A stretch of DNA of 57,711 bases from Bacteroides sp. (GCA_014801225.1 JAAVEO010000029.1:1-57711), one strand, 5' to 3'. Numbered from the stretch's first letter, positions 1 through 9,696 are shown. Notes: generated by a model not told the origin, from the sequence alone. Program-made: numbers and translations.

Positions 1-158
1 CATTTGGGTGCGAGCCCCACTTCGATTCCGATATTCGGGCTGAGCAGGGCATCGTTGAGAAGGTTGGTCTTTATACCTACATCCTGCGCCATGCATAATC
101 CGACTGAACCCAAGGCGAACGTACCTAAGGCTACTGAAAGTCTTTTAATAAGAGGCAT
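1..158 (-). CDS. DUF3575-like outer-membrane protein (partial, N-terminal 52 aa)
   Basis: The frame opens at the left edge and starts with ATG at 156-158. The visible residues begin with a signal peptide (MPLIKRLSVALGTFALGSVG followed by LCMAQ). They continue with KTNLLNDALLSPNIGIEVGL, the typical opening of Bacteroidetes DUF3575 proteins, usually predicted periplasmic or outer-membrane proteins of unknown function. A TAATTTTG -7 element lies upstream at 233-240 on the minus strand. The rest of the gene is outside the window, so the family call rests on this short motif. Confidence 0.6.
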   Translation of the reverse strand, partial: MPLIKRLSVALGTFALGSVGLCMAQDVGIKTNLLNDALLSPNIGIEVGLAPK

Positions 159-232
159 TTTTTTATGCTTTGAAGTATAATGTGATTTTCAATGCTAGTG
201 ATATAAACACTCAGTATTGATGTTTTCGGCCG

Positions 233-240
233 CAAAATTA
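233..240 (-). promoter_or_regulatory. -7 promoter element for the DUF3575 gene
   Basis: TAATTTTG on the minus strand matches the Bacteroidetes -7 consensus TAnnTTTG and lies 75 nt before the start codon. No good TTTG -33 box is seen at the expected distance, so this is moderate evidence only. Confidence 0.4.
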
Positions 241-341
241 ATATAAAGCGATGATATGAAAATACCCCCCCGGATTTTTAACTTTTATTAACGCAATTTT
301 TAACATATAAGCCCTCTTCAGTTCATCTACCCGAAGATTTC

Positions 342-1736
342 CTACGTCTTGCGGGCGGTGATGAAGACGGCGCGGTAGGTGAGGGTCACGCGCCCGTCGG
401 AATCTTTCGGAAGTTTTCGCATCAAAGCGGCGGCTCCGCTTCCGGTGGATGCGCTTCCTCCCACTCCCGTGTGCTTGAGGTGAAGCAACGCTTCGCGAGG
501 GGAGGGGAACGTTACTGTAAAGTCTTTTTCCGTCACTTTCACATTGTCAAGGTAGATTTCCGCCATCTCTTTTAATTCCCGGGCGGAACGATATACGATG
601 GGGGAGGGACGGAGCACGTCGAGTTCAGCGAGATTTCCTTTCGTAAAACTGGATACGGCCAGTACTCCTCCCGGCCGGAGCAAACGGGCTGCATTCCGGA
701 AGAAATTTCGTGGGGAGACAAACCATTGTATGGTAGAAGCGGAGAGGATGACATCATATAGTCCGTTTTCTTCCGATTCTATCAGCCATTTCTCGGCATC
801 CCCGATATAATATCGTTCTTCCGCCGCTATGTTGTAACGTGGCATAGGGTAGAGGTCAAGATAAGTGGCGGATGCGGGAGAGAGCAAAGGGGAGTAGAAG
901 GATGTGAAGAGTCCTGACCCGCTTCCGATTTCAAGTATCTTGCCGTTATTGGCCGGTTCCATTTCGGATAGAAGTAGGGTAAGCCTCTTTGCAATCTCCC
1001 GTTGGGCATGGGCATGGGCATCGTAAGTGGTAAGTGCGTTTCCGAATCGTTCGCCCACTCTTACGGGATTGAAAACGGTGTCTCTTACAATCTTATATAT
1101 ATCCGGATAATGGCCGCCGGGAATCATTACGGTGGCAGTTCCCTTTTCTTTCCAAAAACTCAATTGGTTGGGAGTGGGGAATATCCTGTCCTCTTCAGAG
1201 ATATAAGCGCGGCTCCAACAGGCTGAGGGGAAAGGTCCGAGCGCACGTATGGCATCCAATTCCTCCTTGAGCCCGGAGATGTCGGGCGCAGGGAGAAGGG
1301 AATCAAGCCGGGAGGCTGTATCGCGATCTCCGGCCATTCTAAGACGGAATTTGCGGAGATTCCTTTCGTTGAGTGTGTCGAGTGTACCGTCGTAGATCTT
1401 CTCCGGAATGCCATACTTGTCATGACGCGGATATCCTGTGCCGTTGATGGCGAATGAACAATCGGGTGAGAATTTCGACATCACTGCGGAAGCGGCCCAT
1501 ACTCCCATCGACCAGGCATACACATATATCGAGGAATACCCATCCAATTTCTCGACGGGGAATTCCAAGGAGCGATAGTCAAGCACTATCGCCGTGTCCC
1601 ATCCCTCTATCTTTATATCGTCATAGAGGCGTGCGTCGCTTCCCCATCCGGCGAAGATAAGTATGAGGCGACGGTCGTTCCCTTTTCCGAGGTTATTGTT
1701 TTGGGCAGGGTCAATGTGTATGAATTCAAGTCTCAT
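342..1736 (-). CDS. bioGC: Pimeloyl-ACP methyl ester esterase/malonyl-ACP methyltransferase fusion (BioG-BioC)
   Basis: A 464-aa fusion acting at both ends of pimeloyl-ACP synthesis. The N-terminal part (about 1-225) is a BioG/DUF452 alpha/beta hydrolase with FAGWGSD near 28-34, a nucleophile-elbow-like YAWSMG with Ser76, and a late GGHYPD His; it would remove the methyl ester from pimeloyl-ACP. The C-terminal part (about 230-464) is a BioC-type SAM methyltransferase with motif I LEIGSGSG; it would methylate malonyl-ACP to start the acyl chain. The gene overlaps the end of bioF by 4 nt (ATG inside the upstream stop region), so the two are translationally coupled. BioG-BioC fusions are known in Bacteroides. 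It is the last gene of the bioA-bioF-bioGC operon. Confidence 0.9.
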   Translation of the reverse strand: MRLEFIHIDPAQNNNLGKGNDRRLILIFAGWGSDARLYDDIKIEGWDTAIVLDYRSLEFPVEKLDGYSSIYVYAWSMGVWAASAVMSKFSPDCSFAINGTGYPRHDKYGIPEKIYDGTLDTLNERNLRKFRLRMAGDRDTASRLDSLLPAPDISGLKEELDAIRALGPFPSACWSRAYISEEDRIFPTPNQLSFWKEKGTATVMIPGGHYPDIYKIVRDTVFNPVRVGERFGNALTTYDAHAHAQREIAKRLTLLLSEMEPANNGKILEIGSGSGLFTSFYSPLLSPASATYLDLYPMPRYNIAAEERYYIGDAEKWLIESEENGLYDVILSASTIQWFVSPRNFFRNAARLLRPGGVLAVSSFTKGNLAELDVLRPSPIVYRSARELKEMAEIYLDNVKVTEKDFTVTFPSPREALLHLKHTGVGGSASTGSGAAALMRKLPKDSDGRVTLTYRAVFITARKT

Positions 1737-2860
1737 GGTTGGCTGGATATCAGGGTTTCAAAGAGTGAGTCAAGTTGGCCGGGGCGCAGCATGGCGTTGA
1801 GGGAGAAGCGCAGGCGTTCCCCGCCGGGGGGCACTGTAGGGCGCCGGATGGCAAGGACGTCATAACCGGCCTCACGAAGTGAAGCCGATAGGGAAAGGGC
1901 GCGTGCAGCGTCACCGGTGAGAAGGGGCTGGATATGTCCGTTGCTTACGGGTGGCTGTCCTGTAGCATCCTTCATTCTCTTCGCGAAATCAGCGCATACG
2001 CTACGAAGGTTCTCGCGAAGTGAGCAGGCTTCTGTGATTTTCTCGGTCATGAGGTGCGACCAGCATACATTGGCGGGAGGTAGGGCCGTGGAGAAGATAA
2101 GGGAGCGCGAGGCATTTATCAGCCAGCTTTTCATAGTGGTGTCGCAGATGGCAAAAGCGCCGGAGGAGGCGGCCGCTTTTCCGAGTGTGGCCATTATGAT
2201 ATCTATTTCCGGAATAAGCCCTTCCTCTTCTGCAGCTCCGAGACCTCGCTCGCCGAGCACTCCGAATCCGTGGGCTTCGTCAACGAAAAGTATCGTCTCC
2301 GGGAATACCCGTTTTATATCGACTATTTCCCGAAGGGGAGCGCGGTCGCCATCCATGCTGTAGACGGATTCCACTGCCACCACCACTCGCTTCACATCTC
2401 TCCCTTCGAGAGCTTTCCTTATAGTGGCCCGAAGGTGAGCCGGATCGTTATGACGGAAACGACGCCATTCGCATCCGGCGAGCCGCATACCGTCGATGGC
2501 GGAGGCATGGATGAGTTTGTCGGCGATGATTACTGTGCCGGGCAATGCGCCGAGAGCCGACATTATACCTGTATTGGCATGATAGCCGGAGTTGAAGAGT
2601 ATGGCCTCTTTTCCGTAGAGGGAAGCGAGATACTCTTCGTATGCGTTGAAATGGCGCTGGCGTGAGGCAAGGAGGCGTGAGGCGGAAGCCGACATAGGAG
2701 CGTCGCCGAAGCGCTCCCGGAATTCCGCCATATATTGCGGTGCGAGAGTCGAGAGTCCCAGGTAGTCGTTGCTGCAAAGGTCTAAGAGTGCTCCCTCCCG
2801 CTCGGCGGGTATGGCTCGCAGGCGGTGTTCCGCTCCAAGACGTTCGAGTTCTTTTATCAT
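1733..2860 (-). CDS. bioF: 8-amino-7-oxononanoate synthase
   Basis: A PLP enzyme joining pimeloyl-ACP and L-alanine to give 8-amino-7-oxononanoate. Family signatures are seen: the N-terminal LDLCSNDYLGLS, FNSGYHANTG, DEAHGFGVLGERGLG, and the PLP-lysine segment MATLGKAAASSGAF. The frame stays open to 2935, but that would overlap bioA by 40 nt. The ATG at 2858-2860 (MIKELERLGAEHRLR) gives 375 aa, closer to the family length and start, and leaves a 35-nt gap after bioA. It is cotranscribed with bioA and bioGC. Confidence 0.93.
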   Translation of the reverse strand: MIKELERLGAEHRLRAIPAEREGALLDLCSNDYLGLSTLAPQYMAEFRERFGDAPMSASASRLLASRQRHFNAYEEYLASLYGKEAILFNSGYHANTGIMSALGALPGTVIIADKLIHASAIDGMRLAGCEWRRFRHNDPAHLRATIRKALEGRDVKRVVVAVESVYSMDGDRAPLREIVDIKRVFPETILFVDEAHGFGVLGERGLGAAEEEGLIPEIDIIMATLGKAAASSGAFAICDTTMKSWLINASRSLIFSTALPPANVCWSHLMTEKITEACSLRENLRSVCADFAKRMKDATGQPPVSNGHIQPLLTGDAARALSLSASLREAGYDVLAIRRPTVPPGGERLRFSLNAMLRPGQLDSLFETLISSQP

Positions 2861-2895
2861 CCTTCCTTGATTCTTTGTTACGCTTGCTGTTTGCT

Positions 2896-4170
2896 TTATC
2901 CCTCTTCCTCCACAAGCTCCACCAAAGCTTTGCATAGAGCTATGACTTGCTCATCGCTGACGGCCATGAAGGGGGGCATGATATAGGCATTGCGTCCGAA
3001 GGGGCGTATCCAGACTCCTTTCTCCACGCAACGTTTCTGAAATTCGGCGAGGTTGACGTCATGGGTAAGTTCCACTACTCCGATGGCGCCCAGCACTCTC
3101 ACATCCGCCACATTCTTAAGCTTACGGGCCGGCGCGAGATGCTCTTTCATGATGCTTTCGATCTCGGCAACTCGTTTTTGCCAGTCCTGACTAAGGAGCA
3201 GCTCCACGCTCGCATGCCCTACGGCACATGCCAGGGGATTACCCATGAATGTCGGGCCGTGCATCATGACGGAGGCTTGGCTGTCGGAAATCATCTCGGC
3301 CACTTTTTTTGTGGCGCATACGGCGGCGAATGTCATGTAGCCCCCGGTGAGCGCTTTCCCGATGAGCATTATATCCGGCTCTACGCCGGCGTGTTCCCAT
3401 GCGAAAAGGCGTCCGGTGCGTCCGAACCCTGTAGCTATCTCGTCAAATATGAGAAGTATCCCGTATTTATCGCAGAGGGCACGCAGTTCGCGGAGATATT
3501 GCGGATGGTAGAAGCGCATCCCACCGGCTCCTTGCACCACCGGCTCCAGAATCACGGCCGCAAGTGTATCTTTATTCTCCTCCACCAATTTACGCATGGG
3601 TTCGAAGTCGGCAGGATTCCATTCATCGCCGAAGCGACATGAGGGGGCGTCGGCAAAGAATCGTACGGGGAGTGCCTTGCCGAAGGCTCCGTGCATACCG
3701 GTGACGGGGTCGCACACCGACATGGCATTCCATGTGTCGCCGTGGTAGCCGTTGCGGATTGTGGCGAAATCAGTGCGCCTCGGATCATTCTGAGCTTGCA
3801 CTGCCATCTTCATGGCCACTTCCGTGGCCACCGAACCGGAGTCAGCGTAGAATATATGGTTGATGGAGGGGGGGAGTATCGAGAGAAGAAGTTTGCCGAG
3901 TTCGATTGCCGGCTCATGGGTGAGGCCGCCGAACATTACGTGCGACATGCTTTTGAGCTGTCGTTCTGCGGCGGCATTTAGTACGGGATGGTTGTAGCCG
4001 TGGATCGCACACCACCATGACGACATTCCGTCGATTAGGCGACGTCCGTCGGCAAGGATAATTTCAGCCCCCTCGGCCCCACTTACTTTATATGTGGGTA
4101 GCGGATTGCGGGTGCCGGTATAAGGGTGCCAGAGATGTTCTCTGTCAAAGTCATCGTGAATATGGTTCAT
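2896..4170 (-). CDS. bioA: Adenosylmethionine-8-amino-7-oxononanoate aminotransferase
   Basis: A 424-aa class-III PLP aminotransferase that makes 7,8-diaminononanoate with SAM as amino donor. It shows the BioA signatures LWHPYT at the N-terminus, [15 protein letters not shown], the PLP-binding [11 protein letters not shown], and LIGKALTGG with the Schiff-base lysine. The length is normal. It is first in a leftward operon with bioF and bioGC. bioD is 7 kb away with its own promoter, and bioB is not in the window. A TAATTTTG -7 element sits 35 nt before the start. Confidence 0.95.
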   Translation of the reverse strand: MNHIHDDFDREHLWHPYTGTRNPLPTYKVSGAEGAEIILADGRRLIDGMSSWWCAIHGYNHPVLNAAAERQLKSMSHVMFGGLTHEPAIELGKLLLSILPPSINHIFYADSGSVATEVAMKMAVQAQNDPRRTDFATIRNGYHGDTWNAMSVCDPVTGMHGAFGKALPVRFFADAPSCRFGDEWNPADFEPMRKLVEENKDTLAAVILEPVVQGAGGMRFYHPQYLRELRALCDKYGILLIFDEIATGFGRTGRLFAWEHAGVEPDIMLIGKALTGGYMTFAAVCATKKVAEMISDSQASVMMHGPTFMGNPLACAVGHASVELLLSQDWQKRVAEIESIMKEHLAPARKLKNVADVRVLGAIGVVELTHDVNLAEFQKRCVEKGVWIRPFGRNAYIMPPFMAVSDEQVIALCKALVELVEEEG

Positions 4171-4204
4171 CTGACAAAAGTATTCTTTTGAGAATGCGAA
4201 TTTA

Positions 4205-4212
4205 CAAAATTA
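4205..4212 (-). promoter_or_regulatory. -7 promoter element for the bioA operon
   Basis: TAATTTTG on the minus strand, 35 nt before bioA, matches TAnnTTTG. A clear -33 TTTG is missing, which would suit a regulated promoter but does not prove it. Further upstream, at 4282 and 4320, a pair of imperfect direct repeats (GTTAACTnGATTT) lies between priA and this site. Confidence 0.45.
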
Positions 4213-4350
4213 TTCCGAAACTCGCTTAAATATATGGCGCATAATTATTTCACGGCTCCGATTGTGGGTCCCTGAAAAAAGGTTAACTTGATTTCGGCAC
4301 TCTCTTTCCTTGAAAATTGTTAACTCGATTTTGTCACGATTGTTTACTAT

Positions 4351-6819
4351 TCACACCGGATCCACATCGAAATAGAGAATAGAGCTTTTGATAGAGGGTT
4401 GTTCGGCAAGGGAGGCATAAATTTGGCGAAGGATATCCTTCACTTTCTTCATGCTCGCTCCGCTCTCCACTTTCAGCATGATGCTTTGCAGATGATAGCA
4501 GGCCACACGGCTCACGAAGGGTGCTTCGGGGCCGAGAACACGGTTGCCGAATACGCTCATCAGTGATTTCGTATAAATCACGGCGGCCTCCGTTACGGCT
4601 CTCGGGTCGCGGTTCTTAAGGTATATGTTTATTACTTTTGTGAAGGGGGGATAGGCATATTTCTCCCTTTCTCCGATCTCTTGCTCATAGAAACCGATAT
4701 AATCGTGATTTTTCACGAAGCCGAGTACGGGGTTCTCGGTCTGTGTGGTCTGGATTATGACTTCCCCTTTGTCGCCCCGCCGTCCGGCACGTCCGGCCAC
4801 TTGCTCCAGCATATTGAAAGCGCGTTCGTTGCTGCGGAAGTCGGGGAAATTCAGCAATGTGTCGGCGTTGAGCACGCCTACCGTCTCCACGTTCTCGAAG
4901 TCAAGACCTTTTGTCACCATCTGTGTGCCTACCAGTATATCCGTCTCATGACGGGCAAATTCCTCTATTATCTCCTGATAGGAATCTTTGTTGCGGGTGG
5001 TGTCGAGATCCATACGCGCCACTCTGTACCCTTCGAATCTCGCGTGCATCTCTTCTGCGATTCGTTCCGTGCCGTAGCCGAAGATGCGGATATCGTTCTG
5101 GCCGCACGCCGGGCAGAGCTTGGGCAGAGGAATTGCGTAGCCGCAATAATGACAGCGGAGCATCCCCGTATTCTTATGATATACGAGGGATACATCGCAG
5201 TTGGTGCATTTCGGCGTCCAGCCGCATTGATGACATACCACTACCGGTGCAAACCCGCGACGGTTCTGGAACATTATCGCCTGTTTCCCTTCGCGGAGTG
5301 TCTCCTCCGTACGTCGTGCCAGTGTGGATGAGAGTATGCCTTCGGCATGCTTCTGCTTGCGTTGTTCTTTCATATCCACTATGGTGACGCCCGGGAGTGT
5401 GGCTCCTTCGAATCGCTCTTTAAGTTCTACAAGTCCGAATTTGCCGTTCTTGGCTTTCCAATAGGTCTCAACGGAGGGTGTCGCCGAACCTAAGAGGGTC
5501 TTGGCCCCATGCATCTGTGCGAGCACTATTGCCGCATCTCGTGCGTTATAGCGTGGAGCCGGGTCATATTGCTTATAGCTGCTCTCGTGCTCCTCATCTA
5601 CGATTACAAGCCCCAGACGGGAGAAGGGGAGGAAGACAGAACTTCTTACTCCTATCACTACCAACGGTTCGTTGCCTGTAAGGAGTCGTCGCCATATATC
5701 GACACGCTCGTTGTCGGAGAATTTTGAGTGGTAGACGAGCAGACGGTCGCCGAATACTTTCCGGAGTCGGTCGGTGAGTTGGGTGGTGAGGGATATTTCG
5801 GGCACAAGATATAATACCTGACTCCCGTCCATGAGCGCCATCTCGGCGAGATGGGAGTATATTTCGGTCTTGCCGCTTCCGGTCACTCCGTGGAGGAGAC
5901 ATACATTATGCTCTCGGAAATCTTCCTTTATCTTGCGTAAAGCTTCGGCCTGACCCATGGAAAGGTGGGCAAGGGTGGTCTTGAATGTCCCTTTCCCCCC
6001 TTTGAAGCGGTTTACGTTCTCTTTATATATCTCAATAATACCTTTCTCTTCAAGGGCCTTCACCACAGCCGGACTTACGCCGGCTTTCGCTTGCAAATCT
6101 TCGCGGCTCACATCGCGCACCTCTTCCTGACGATTCATCCAACGGCTGAGGTCGAGATAGGCTATCAAGGCCTTCTCCTGATAACGGGAGCGGCTTACGA
6201 GTTCAAAAAAGCCGTGTAGCTTGTCGGCATCCTCACGGTTGCAGAGCAGTCGTACCATCGTCTGTCGCTTCGGGCGGTATCGCTCCACTACCTTCTCGTC
6301 GATCTCTATCATCCCGGCTTCAAGCATCTTTCCGAGTCGGGCTGTGAGATTGCGTATTCCCGTGGCTTGCTCAATCTCGCTGACTTTGCGTCGCTTCTTG
6401 TCGGACAGGAGTTCAAGCACCATCAATTCCCTGGGACCGACGGGCCGGGAGGGATCTTCTTCAAAGTCGGGATTGGCTATGAGATAGGTCTCGCTTTCCG
6501 GCTTCAGACCGGTAGGTACGGCCGCTTTGTACACTTCTCCCGGTGTGCAAAGATAATAGTCGGCAATCCAATTCCAAAGTTTCAGCTGAGGATAGCGCAC
6601 GATAGGACGGCTGTCAAGGGCAGCCAACACGGGTTTCACATCGAATCCTTTGGGGGCTTCGCTGTGGATGGCCGTCACGATAGCTGTATAATGCTTCTTA
6701 CGGCCGAATTGCACGAGTACGCGTGAGCCTGTCTCTACTTTGGAGGCTGTCTCATCGTCGAGTGAATACGTGAATGTGCCGTACACCGGCAAGGGAAGAA
6801 TCACCTCGGCATACTTCAT
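4351..6819 (-). CDS. priA: Primosomal protein N' (replication restart helicase)
   Basis: An 822-aa 3'-5' superfamily-2 helicase that reloads the replisome at stalled forks. The N-terminal DNA-binding domain begins YAEVILPLPVYGTFTYSLDD. The helicase core has Walker A LLHGVTGSGKTEIY near residue 310 and the DEEH box. The zinc-binding insert contains four CxxC pairs (CHQC, CTNC, CHYC, CPAC) near 530-570. GTQMVTKGLDF and QVAGRAGR helicase motifs follow. The length is typical of Bacteroidetes PriA. The gene is leftward and stands between the bio operon and the two outer-membrane protein genes, with no visible link to them. Confidence 0.95.
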   Translation of the reverse strand: MKYAEVILPLPVYGTFTYSLDDETASKVETGSRVLVQFGRKKHYTAIVTAIHSEAPKGFDVKPVLAALDSRPIVRYPQLKLWNWIADYYLCTPGEVYKAAVPTGLKPESETYLIANPDFEEDPSRPVGPRELMVLELLSDKKRRKVSEIEQATGIRNLTARLGKMLEAGMIEIDEKVVERYRPKRQTMVRLLCNREDADKLHGFFELVSRSRYQEKALIAYLDLSRWMNRQEEVRDVSREDLQAKAGVSPAVVKALEEKGIIEIYKENVNRFKGGKGTFKTTLAHLSMGQAEALRKIKEDFREHNVCLLHGVTGSGKTEIYSHLAEMALMDGSQVLYLVPEISLTTQLTDRLRKVFGDRLLVYHSKFSDNERVDIWRRLLTGNEPLVVIGVRSSVFLPFSRLGLVIVDEEHESSYKQYDPAPRYNARDAAIVLAQMHGAKTLLGSATPSVETYWKAKNGKFGLVELKERFEGATLPGVTIVDMKEQRKQKHAEGILSSTLARRTEETLREGKQAIMFQNRRGFAPVVVCHQCGWTPKCTNCDVSLVYHKNTGMLRCHYCGYAIPLPKLCPACGQNDIRIFGYGTERIAEEMHARFEGYRVARMDLDTTRNKDSYQEIIEEFARHETDILVGTQMVTKGLDFENVETVGVLNADTLLNFPDFRSNERAFNMLEQVAGRAGRRGDKGEVIIQTTQTENPVLGFVKNHDYIGFYEQEIGEREKYAYPPFTKVINIYLKNRDPRAVTEAAVIYTKSLMSVFGNRVLGPEAPFVSRVACYHLQSIMLKVESGASMKKVKDILRQIYASLAEQPSIKSSILYFDVDPV

Positions 6820-6901
6820 TTCCGTGTTTTCGGATTGCCTGAATCTTTCAGTGTGTTGTCAAATAAAATTTCCCCCGGAGTAAAAATTTATTTCCGGATT
6901 A

Positions 6902-7513
6902 TCAGAAGAGGTAGGCCACATTTATCTGCCATCCCTGGCTGCGTGAGCTGAAGTTGTCCAGCTTCACGGTGCGTTGAATATAGCTTACACCCCAGCTGTA
7001 GCCGACGGATACCTGCCAATGCTCGAATACTTCGGCGCCGATGCCGCATTGTATCGCTACCCATCCGGTAGGACGTTCAAGCACCGGGGTCTTTGTAGAA
7101 GCAAGTGTGAAATTGAATACAGGACCTACGTATGCGAACGGGGCGAGATACTGCTCGAATCCATCCATACGTGTCCATTTGAAACGGAGATTGATGGGTA
7201 TTTCAAGCTCATGGTTCCATACATTGAGATTCTCAACTCCCTCTGACGACCATATTACCTGACGTCCGAAATCCACTTGTCCGCCTACCATCTGATAACG
7301 CAGACCGAAATCGATGCCGAATCCTATACCCGGAATCATCACTTCTCCCATCAATCCGGCGGTGGGGCCGCAAAGATGCTTGTTACCCACAAGGTCTTGT
7401 TTCCAATAATAACGGGAGATATTGACACCGGCTGTCGGTCCCCAACGGAATTCCGCACCGGCACTGAAAGCGGTGGCGCCCGCGAGGAGCGCCGCTATGA
7501 TAAGTTTTCTCAT
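6902..7513 (-). CDS. PorT/OmpW-like outer-membrane beta-barrel protein
   Basis: A 203-aa protein with an N-terminal signal peptide (MRKLIIAALLAGATAFSAGA) followed by alternating amphipathic strands and ending in a terminal aromatic residue (NVAYLF), as in outer-membrane barrels. The repeated 'GPTAGVN', 'GIDFGLRYQ' and 'EIPINLRFKW' are typical of Bacteroidetes porin-family (PorT/OmpW-like) proteins. It lies 74 nt downstream of a paralogue at 7588-8211 and is probably cotranscribed with it. The function is not known. Confidence 0.8.
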   Translation of the reverse strand: MRKLIIAALLAGATAFSAGAEFRWGPTAGVNISRYYWKQDLVGNKHLCGPTAGLMGEVMIPGIGFGIDFGLRYQMVGGQVDFGRQVIWSSEGVENLNVWNHELEIPINLRFKWTRMDGFEQYLAPFAYVGPVFNFTLASTKTPVLERPTGWVAIQCGIGAEVFEHWQVSVGYSWGVSYIQRTVKLDNFSSRSQGWQINVAYLF

Positions 7514-7587
7514 ATAAGTCTGTTATGCCGCTCACTCCGGCAGGTGAGAATATAAGGAGTCTTCACCTCCCGGAGTGAACGTGTATA

Positions 7588-8211
7588 TCAGAACAGCCAA
7601 GCGGCTGATACAGTCCAATAATTGTTGTTGGCTTTAAGCTTCGATGCCTCTCCAAGAAGACCATCTTTGAATACCTCCTTGGCTACGTTGTTAATACCGA
7701 AACCGTAGCTGCCGGATACTTGGAGATGATTGATCAGCTCCACGCCGATACCTACATTCCAGGCTGCCTGATAAGTGCGGTCCATGATGCTCTTGTCAAG
7801 TTTGAAGGCGAAGGTCGGACCGGTGAAGATGTAAGGCTTCACGATATTGGCCACCATCGGAATCTGGAATTTATATTTGATGTTGATAGGAATCTCGAGG
7901 AAGTTCTTGCCCCAGGACATATCGGAGTCGAGAGCATCTGCAACGGGTTCACTGTAATCTTTGCTGATGGCGTTGTTCATGCGGGAGTAGAGGAGGGAGG
8001 CGTCGAAACAGAGGCCTACGATAGGAACTGTGAACTCGGTCATCACACCTACATTGAAGCCGCAGCTGTTGTCCGGCTGAAGGCTACTCTCCAAGTCTTT
8101 GAAGTGGATGCTGTTGAAATTGGCTCCGGCTTTGATACCGAATCTTACCTGAGCACCGGCAACGCCGATAGTCATCACAAGCGCCATAAGCGCGATCATG
8201 ATTCTTTTCAT
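7588..8211 (-). CDS. PorT/OmpW-like outer-membrane beta-barrel protein
   Basis: A 207-aa protein with signal peptide MKRIMIALMALVMTIGVAGA and the same barrel layout as its downstream neighbour: FGIKAGANFN start, 'LEIPINIKYKF' strand, 'PYIFTGPTFAFKLD' and a final AAWLF. It is a paralogue of the 6902-7513 gene. A full consensus promoter lies at 8269-8300. The role is unknown; general outer-membrane barrel. Confidence 0.8.
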   Translation of the reverse strand: MKRIMIALMALVMTIGVAGAQVRFGIKAGANFNSIHFKDLESSLQPDNSCGFNVGVMTEFTVPIVGLCFDASLLYSRMNNAISKDYSEPVADALDSDMSWGKNFLEIPINIKYKFQIPMVANIVKPYIFTGPTFAFKLDKSIMDRTYQAAWNVGIGVELINHLQVSGSYGFGINNVAKEVFKDGLLGEASKLKANNNYWTVSAAWLF

Positions 8212-8268
8212 AACTCAAATATAGTTTTTAATGGGTTTCTATATGTGAAGCCGATACGACTCCATCTG

Positions 8269-8300
8269 CAAAATTAAGCAAAATCCCCCAACTCCCCAAA
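8269..8300 (-). promoter_or_regulatory. Consensus promoter for the two barrel genes
   Basis: On the minus strand, a TTTG -33 box (8297-8300) and TAATTTTG -7 box (8269-8276) are separated by 20 nt, an exact Bacteroidetes sigma-ABfr spacing. It reads into the 8211 start about 55 nt downstream. Confidence 0.75.
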
Positions 8301-8437
8301 TGAAACTTCTTTATCCCTTGCTCCTTTGTCAGAATATTTTGTTATTTTTGCAATCCTCTTTCGGGTTGCCGCGTTCTTATTACAGGGCGCGGTGCCCCGG
8401 AAAAACTTACTGATCGAATATATAACTCCTTACAGCA

Positions 8438-8791
8438 ATGGCAGAAGAAATAATGAAAAATCCCGAAGCTGAAGCCGATGAACAGCTTCGTGTCACTCAG
8501 AAGGCCATAGAGATGCTTCGCACTGTCTATGATCCCGAGATCCCTGTAAATGTCTATGATCTCGGTCTTATCTATAAGATTGACTATGATATGTCGGATA
8601 AGACTCTCCATGTGGATATGACGCTTACGGCCCCCAGCTGTCCGGCCGCTGATTTCATCATGGAGGATGTGCGGCAAAAGCTCGTGAGTATCGAAGGTCC
8701 CGAAAAGGTAGACCTCCGTCTCGTGTTCGAGCCTGTCTGGAACAATGATATGATGAGCGAGGAGGCTAAACTCGAACTCGGTTTCCTTTGA
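8438..8791 (+). CDS. DUF59/MIP18-family Fe-S cluster assembly factor (SufT-like)
   Basis: A 117-aa protein with the MIP18/DUF59 signature: TVYDPEIPVNVYDLGLIYKI at about 30-50 and TAPSCPAADFI with the conserved Cys near 72. Members help deliver or mature iron-sulfur clusters in the cytoplasm. In Bacteroidetes the gene is often near lpxH, as here. A TATTTTTG -7-like element is upstream at 8343-8350. The stop codon overlaps the proposed TTG start of lpxH, so the two are likely one operon. Confidence 0.85.
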   Translation: MAEEIMKNPEAEADEQLRVTQKAIEMLRTVYDPEIPVNVYDLGLIYKIDYDMSDKTLHVDMTLTAPSCPAADFIMEDVRQKLVSIEGPEKVDLRLVFEPVWNNDMMSEEAKLELGFL

Positions 8792-9570
8792 TTCAATTTC
8801 AACGGGTGACGAAAAAAGCTTATTTTCTCAGCGATCTCCATCTCGGCGCTCCATACTTCCCGGATTCCCGGGAAGCGGAGCGGCGTGTAGTGGCTTTCCT
8901 TGATTCTATACGCCATGATGCCTCGGAGATCTATCTTCTCGGTGATATCCTCGATTATTGGTATGAATATCGTTACGTGGTGCCAAAGGGTTTCGTCAGG
9001 TTCTTCGGCAAGCTTGCAGAACTCGCGGATGCGGGGATACGTATCACGTGGCTTATAGGGAATCATGATATCTGGATTTTCGATTATATACCCTCTGAAC
9101 TCGGGGTGGAAGTAGTGGACGGTATTCTTACTCGTGATATTCTCGGAGTGCGTTTTCTTCTCGCTCATGGCGATGGTATCCCTCCTTTGCCGCGCACTTT
9201 CAGGATGCTCCGCGCTCTTTTCCGCAATCGTTTGTGTCAGCGCCTTTTCAGTGGGATTCATCCGCGTTGGACTGTCCCCTTCGCTCACAACTGGAGCAGA
9301 CATAGCCGCGCCAACGGTCTGCCTCCTATGGCCACGTCGCATCCTCTTCTCGATAATCTTCGCTCGTTCGCCATATCCCAAGCCGAAGTTTCCCCCTCGA
9401 TAAGATATTTTATCTTCGGGCATCTCCATATCTTGCATCGCGAACGAATTGTCTCTCCCGGAGATATTTCCTCCTCTTCGGAGCTGATCGTTCTCGGCGA
9501 TTGGATACATTATTTTTCTTATGCGGTATTTGATGGGCACCGGCTCTCTCTCCATCGCTTTCAAGCATGA
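8788..9570 (+). CDS. lpxH: UDP-2,3-diacylglucosamine diphosphatase
   Basis: A calcineurin-like metallophosphoesterase of lipid A synthesis that hydrolyses UDP-2,3-diacylglucosamine to lipid X at the inner membrane. Metal-binding motifs are in order: SDLHLG (about 14-19), GDILDYWYEY, GNHD, LAHGDG and FGHLH. The start is uncertain. TTG at 8788 overlaps the preceding stop, while GTG at 8806 (VTKKAYFLSDLHLG) would match the family's short N-terminus better. It is translationally coupled to the DUF59 gene. Confidence 0.88.
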   Translation: MIQFQRVTKKAYFLSDLHLGAPYFPDSREAERRVVAFLDSIRHDASEIYLLGDILDYWYEYRYVVPKGFVRFFGKLAELADAGIRITWLIGNHDIWIFDYIPSELGVEVVDGILTRDILGVRFLLAHGDGIPPLPRTFRMLRALFRNRLCQRLFSGIHPRWTVPFAHNWSRHSRANGLPPMATSHPLLDNLRSFAISQAEVSPSIRYFIFGHLHILHRERIVSPGDISSSSELIVLGDWIHYFSYAVFDGHRLSLHRFQA

Positions 9571-9658
9571 TTTCTCCTTTAAAATGCCGTTTTGCTATGC
9601 TTTTACCCCGGTAAATATATGTTCTACAACATATTTCTGGCATTTTGACACTTTTTCG

Positions 9659-9690
9659 TTTGGTCATTTCAAAACTTAGTGCTAACTTTG
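9659..9690 (+). promoter_or_regulatory. Consensus promoter for an intergenic transcript
   Basis: TTTG (9659-9662) and TAACTTTG (9683-9690) are separated by 20 nt, a full Bacteroidetes promoter on the plus strand. No protein-coding frame follows; a strong terminator ends the unit near 9900. Confidence 0.75.
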
Positions 9691-9696
9691 CACCGA

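Noticed and set aside
2947..3642. 231-codon frame antisense to bioA
   Set aside because: BioA motifs are on the other strand; this frame has no family signature.
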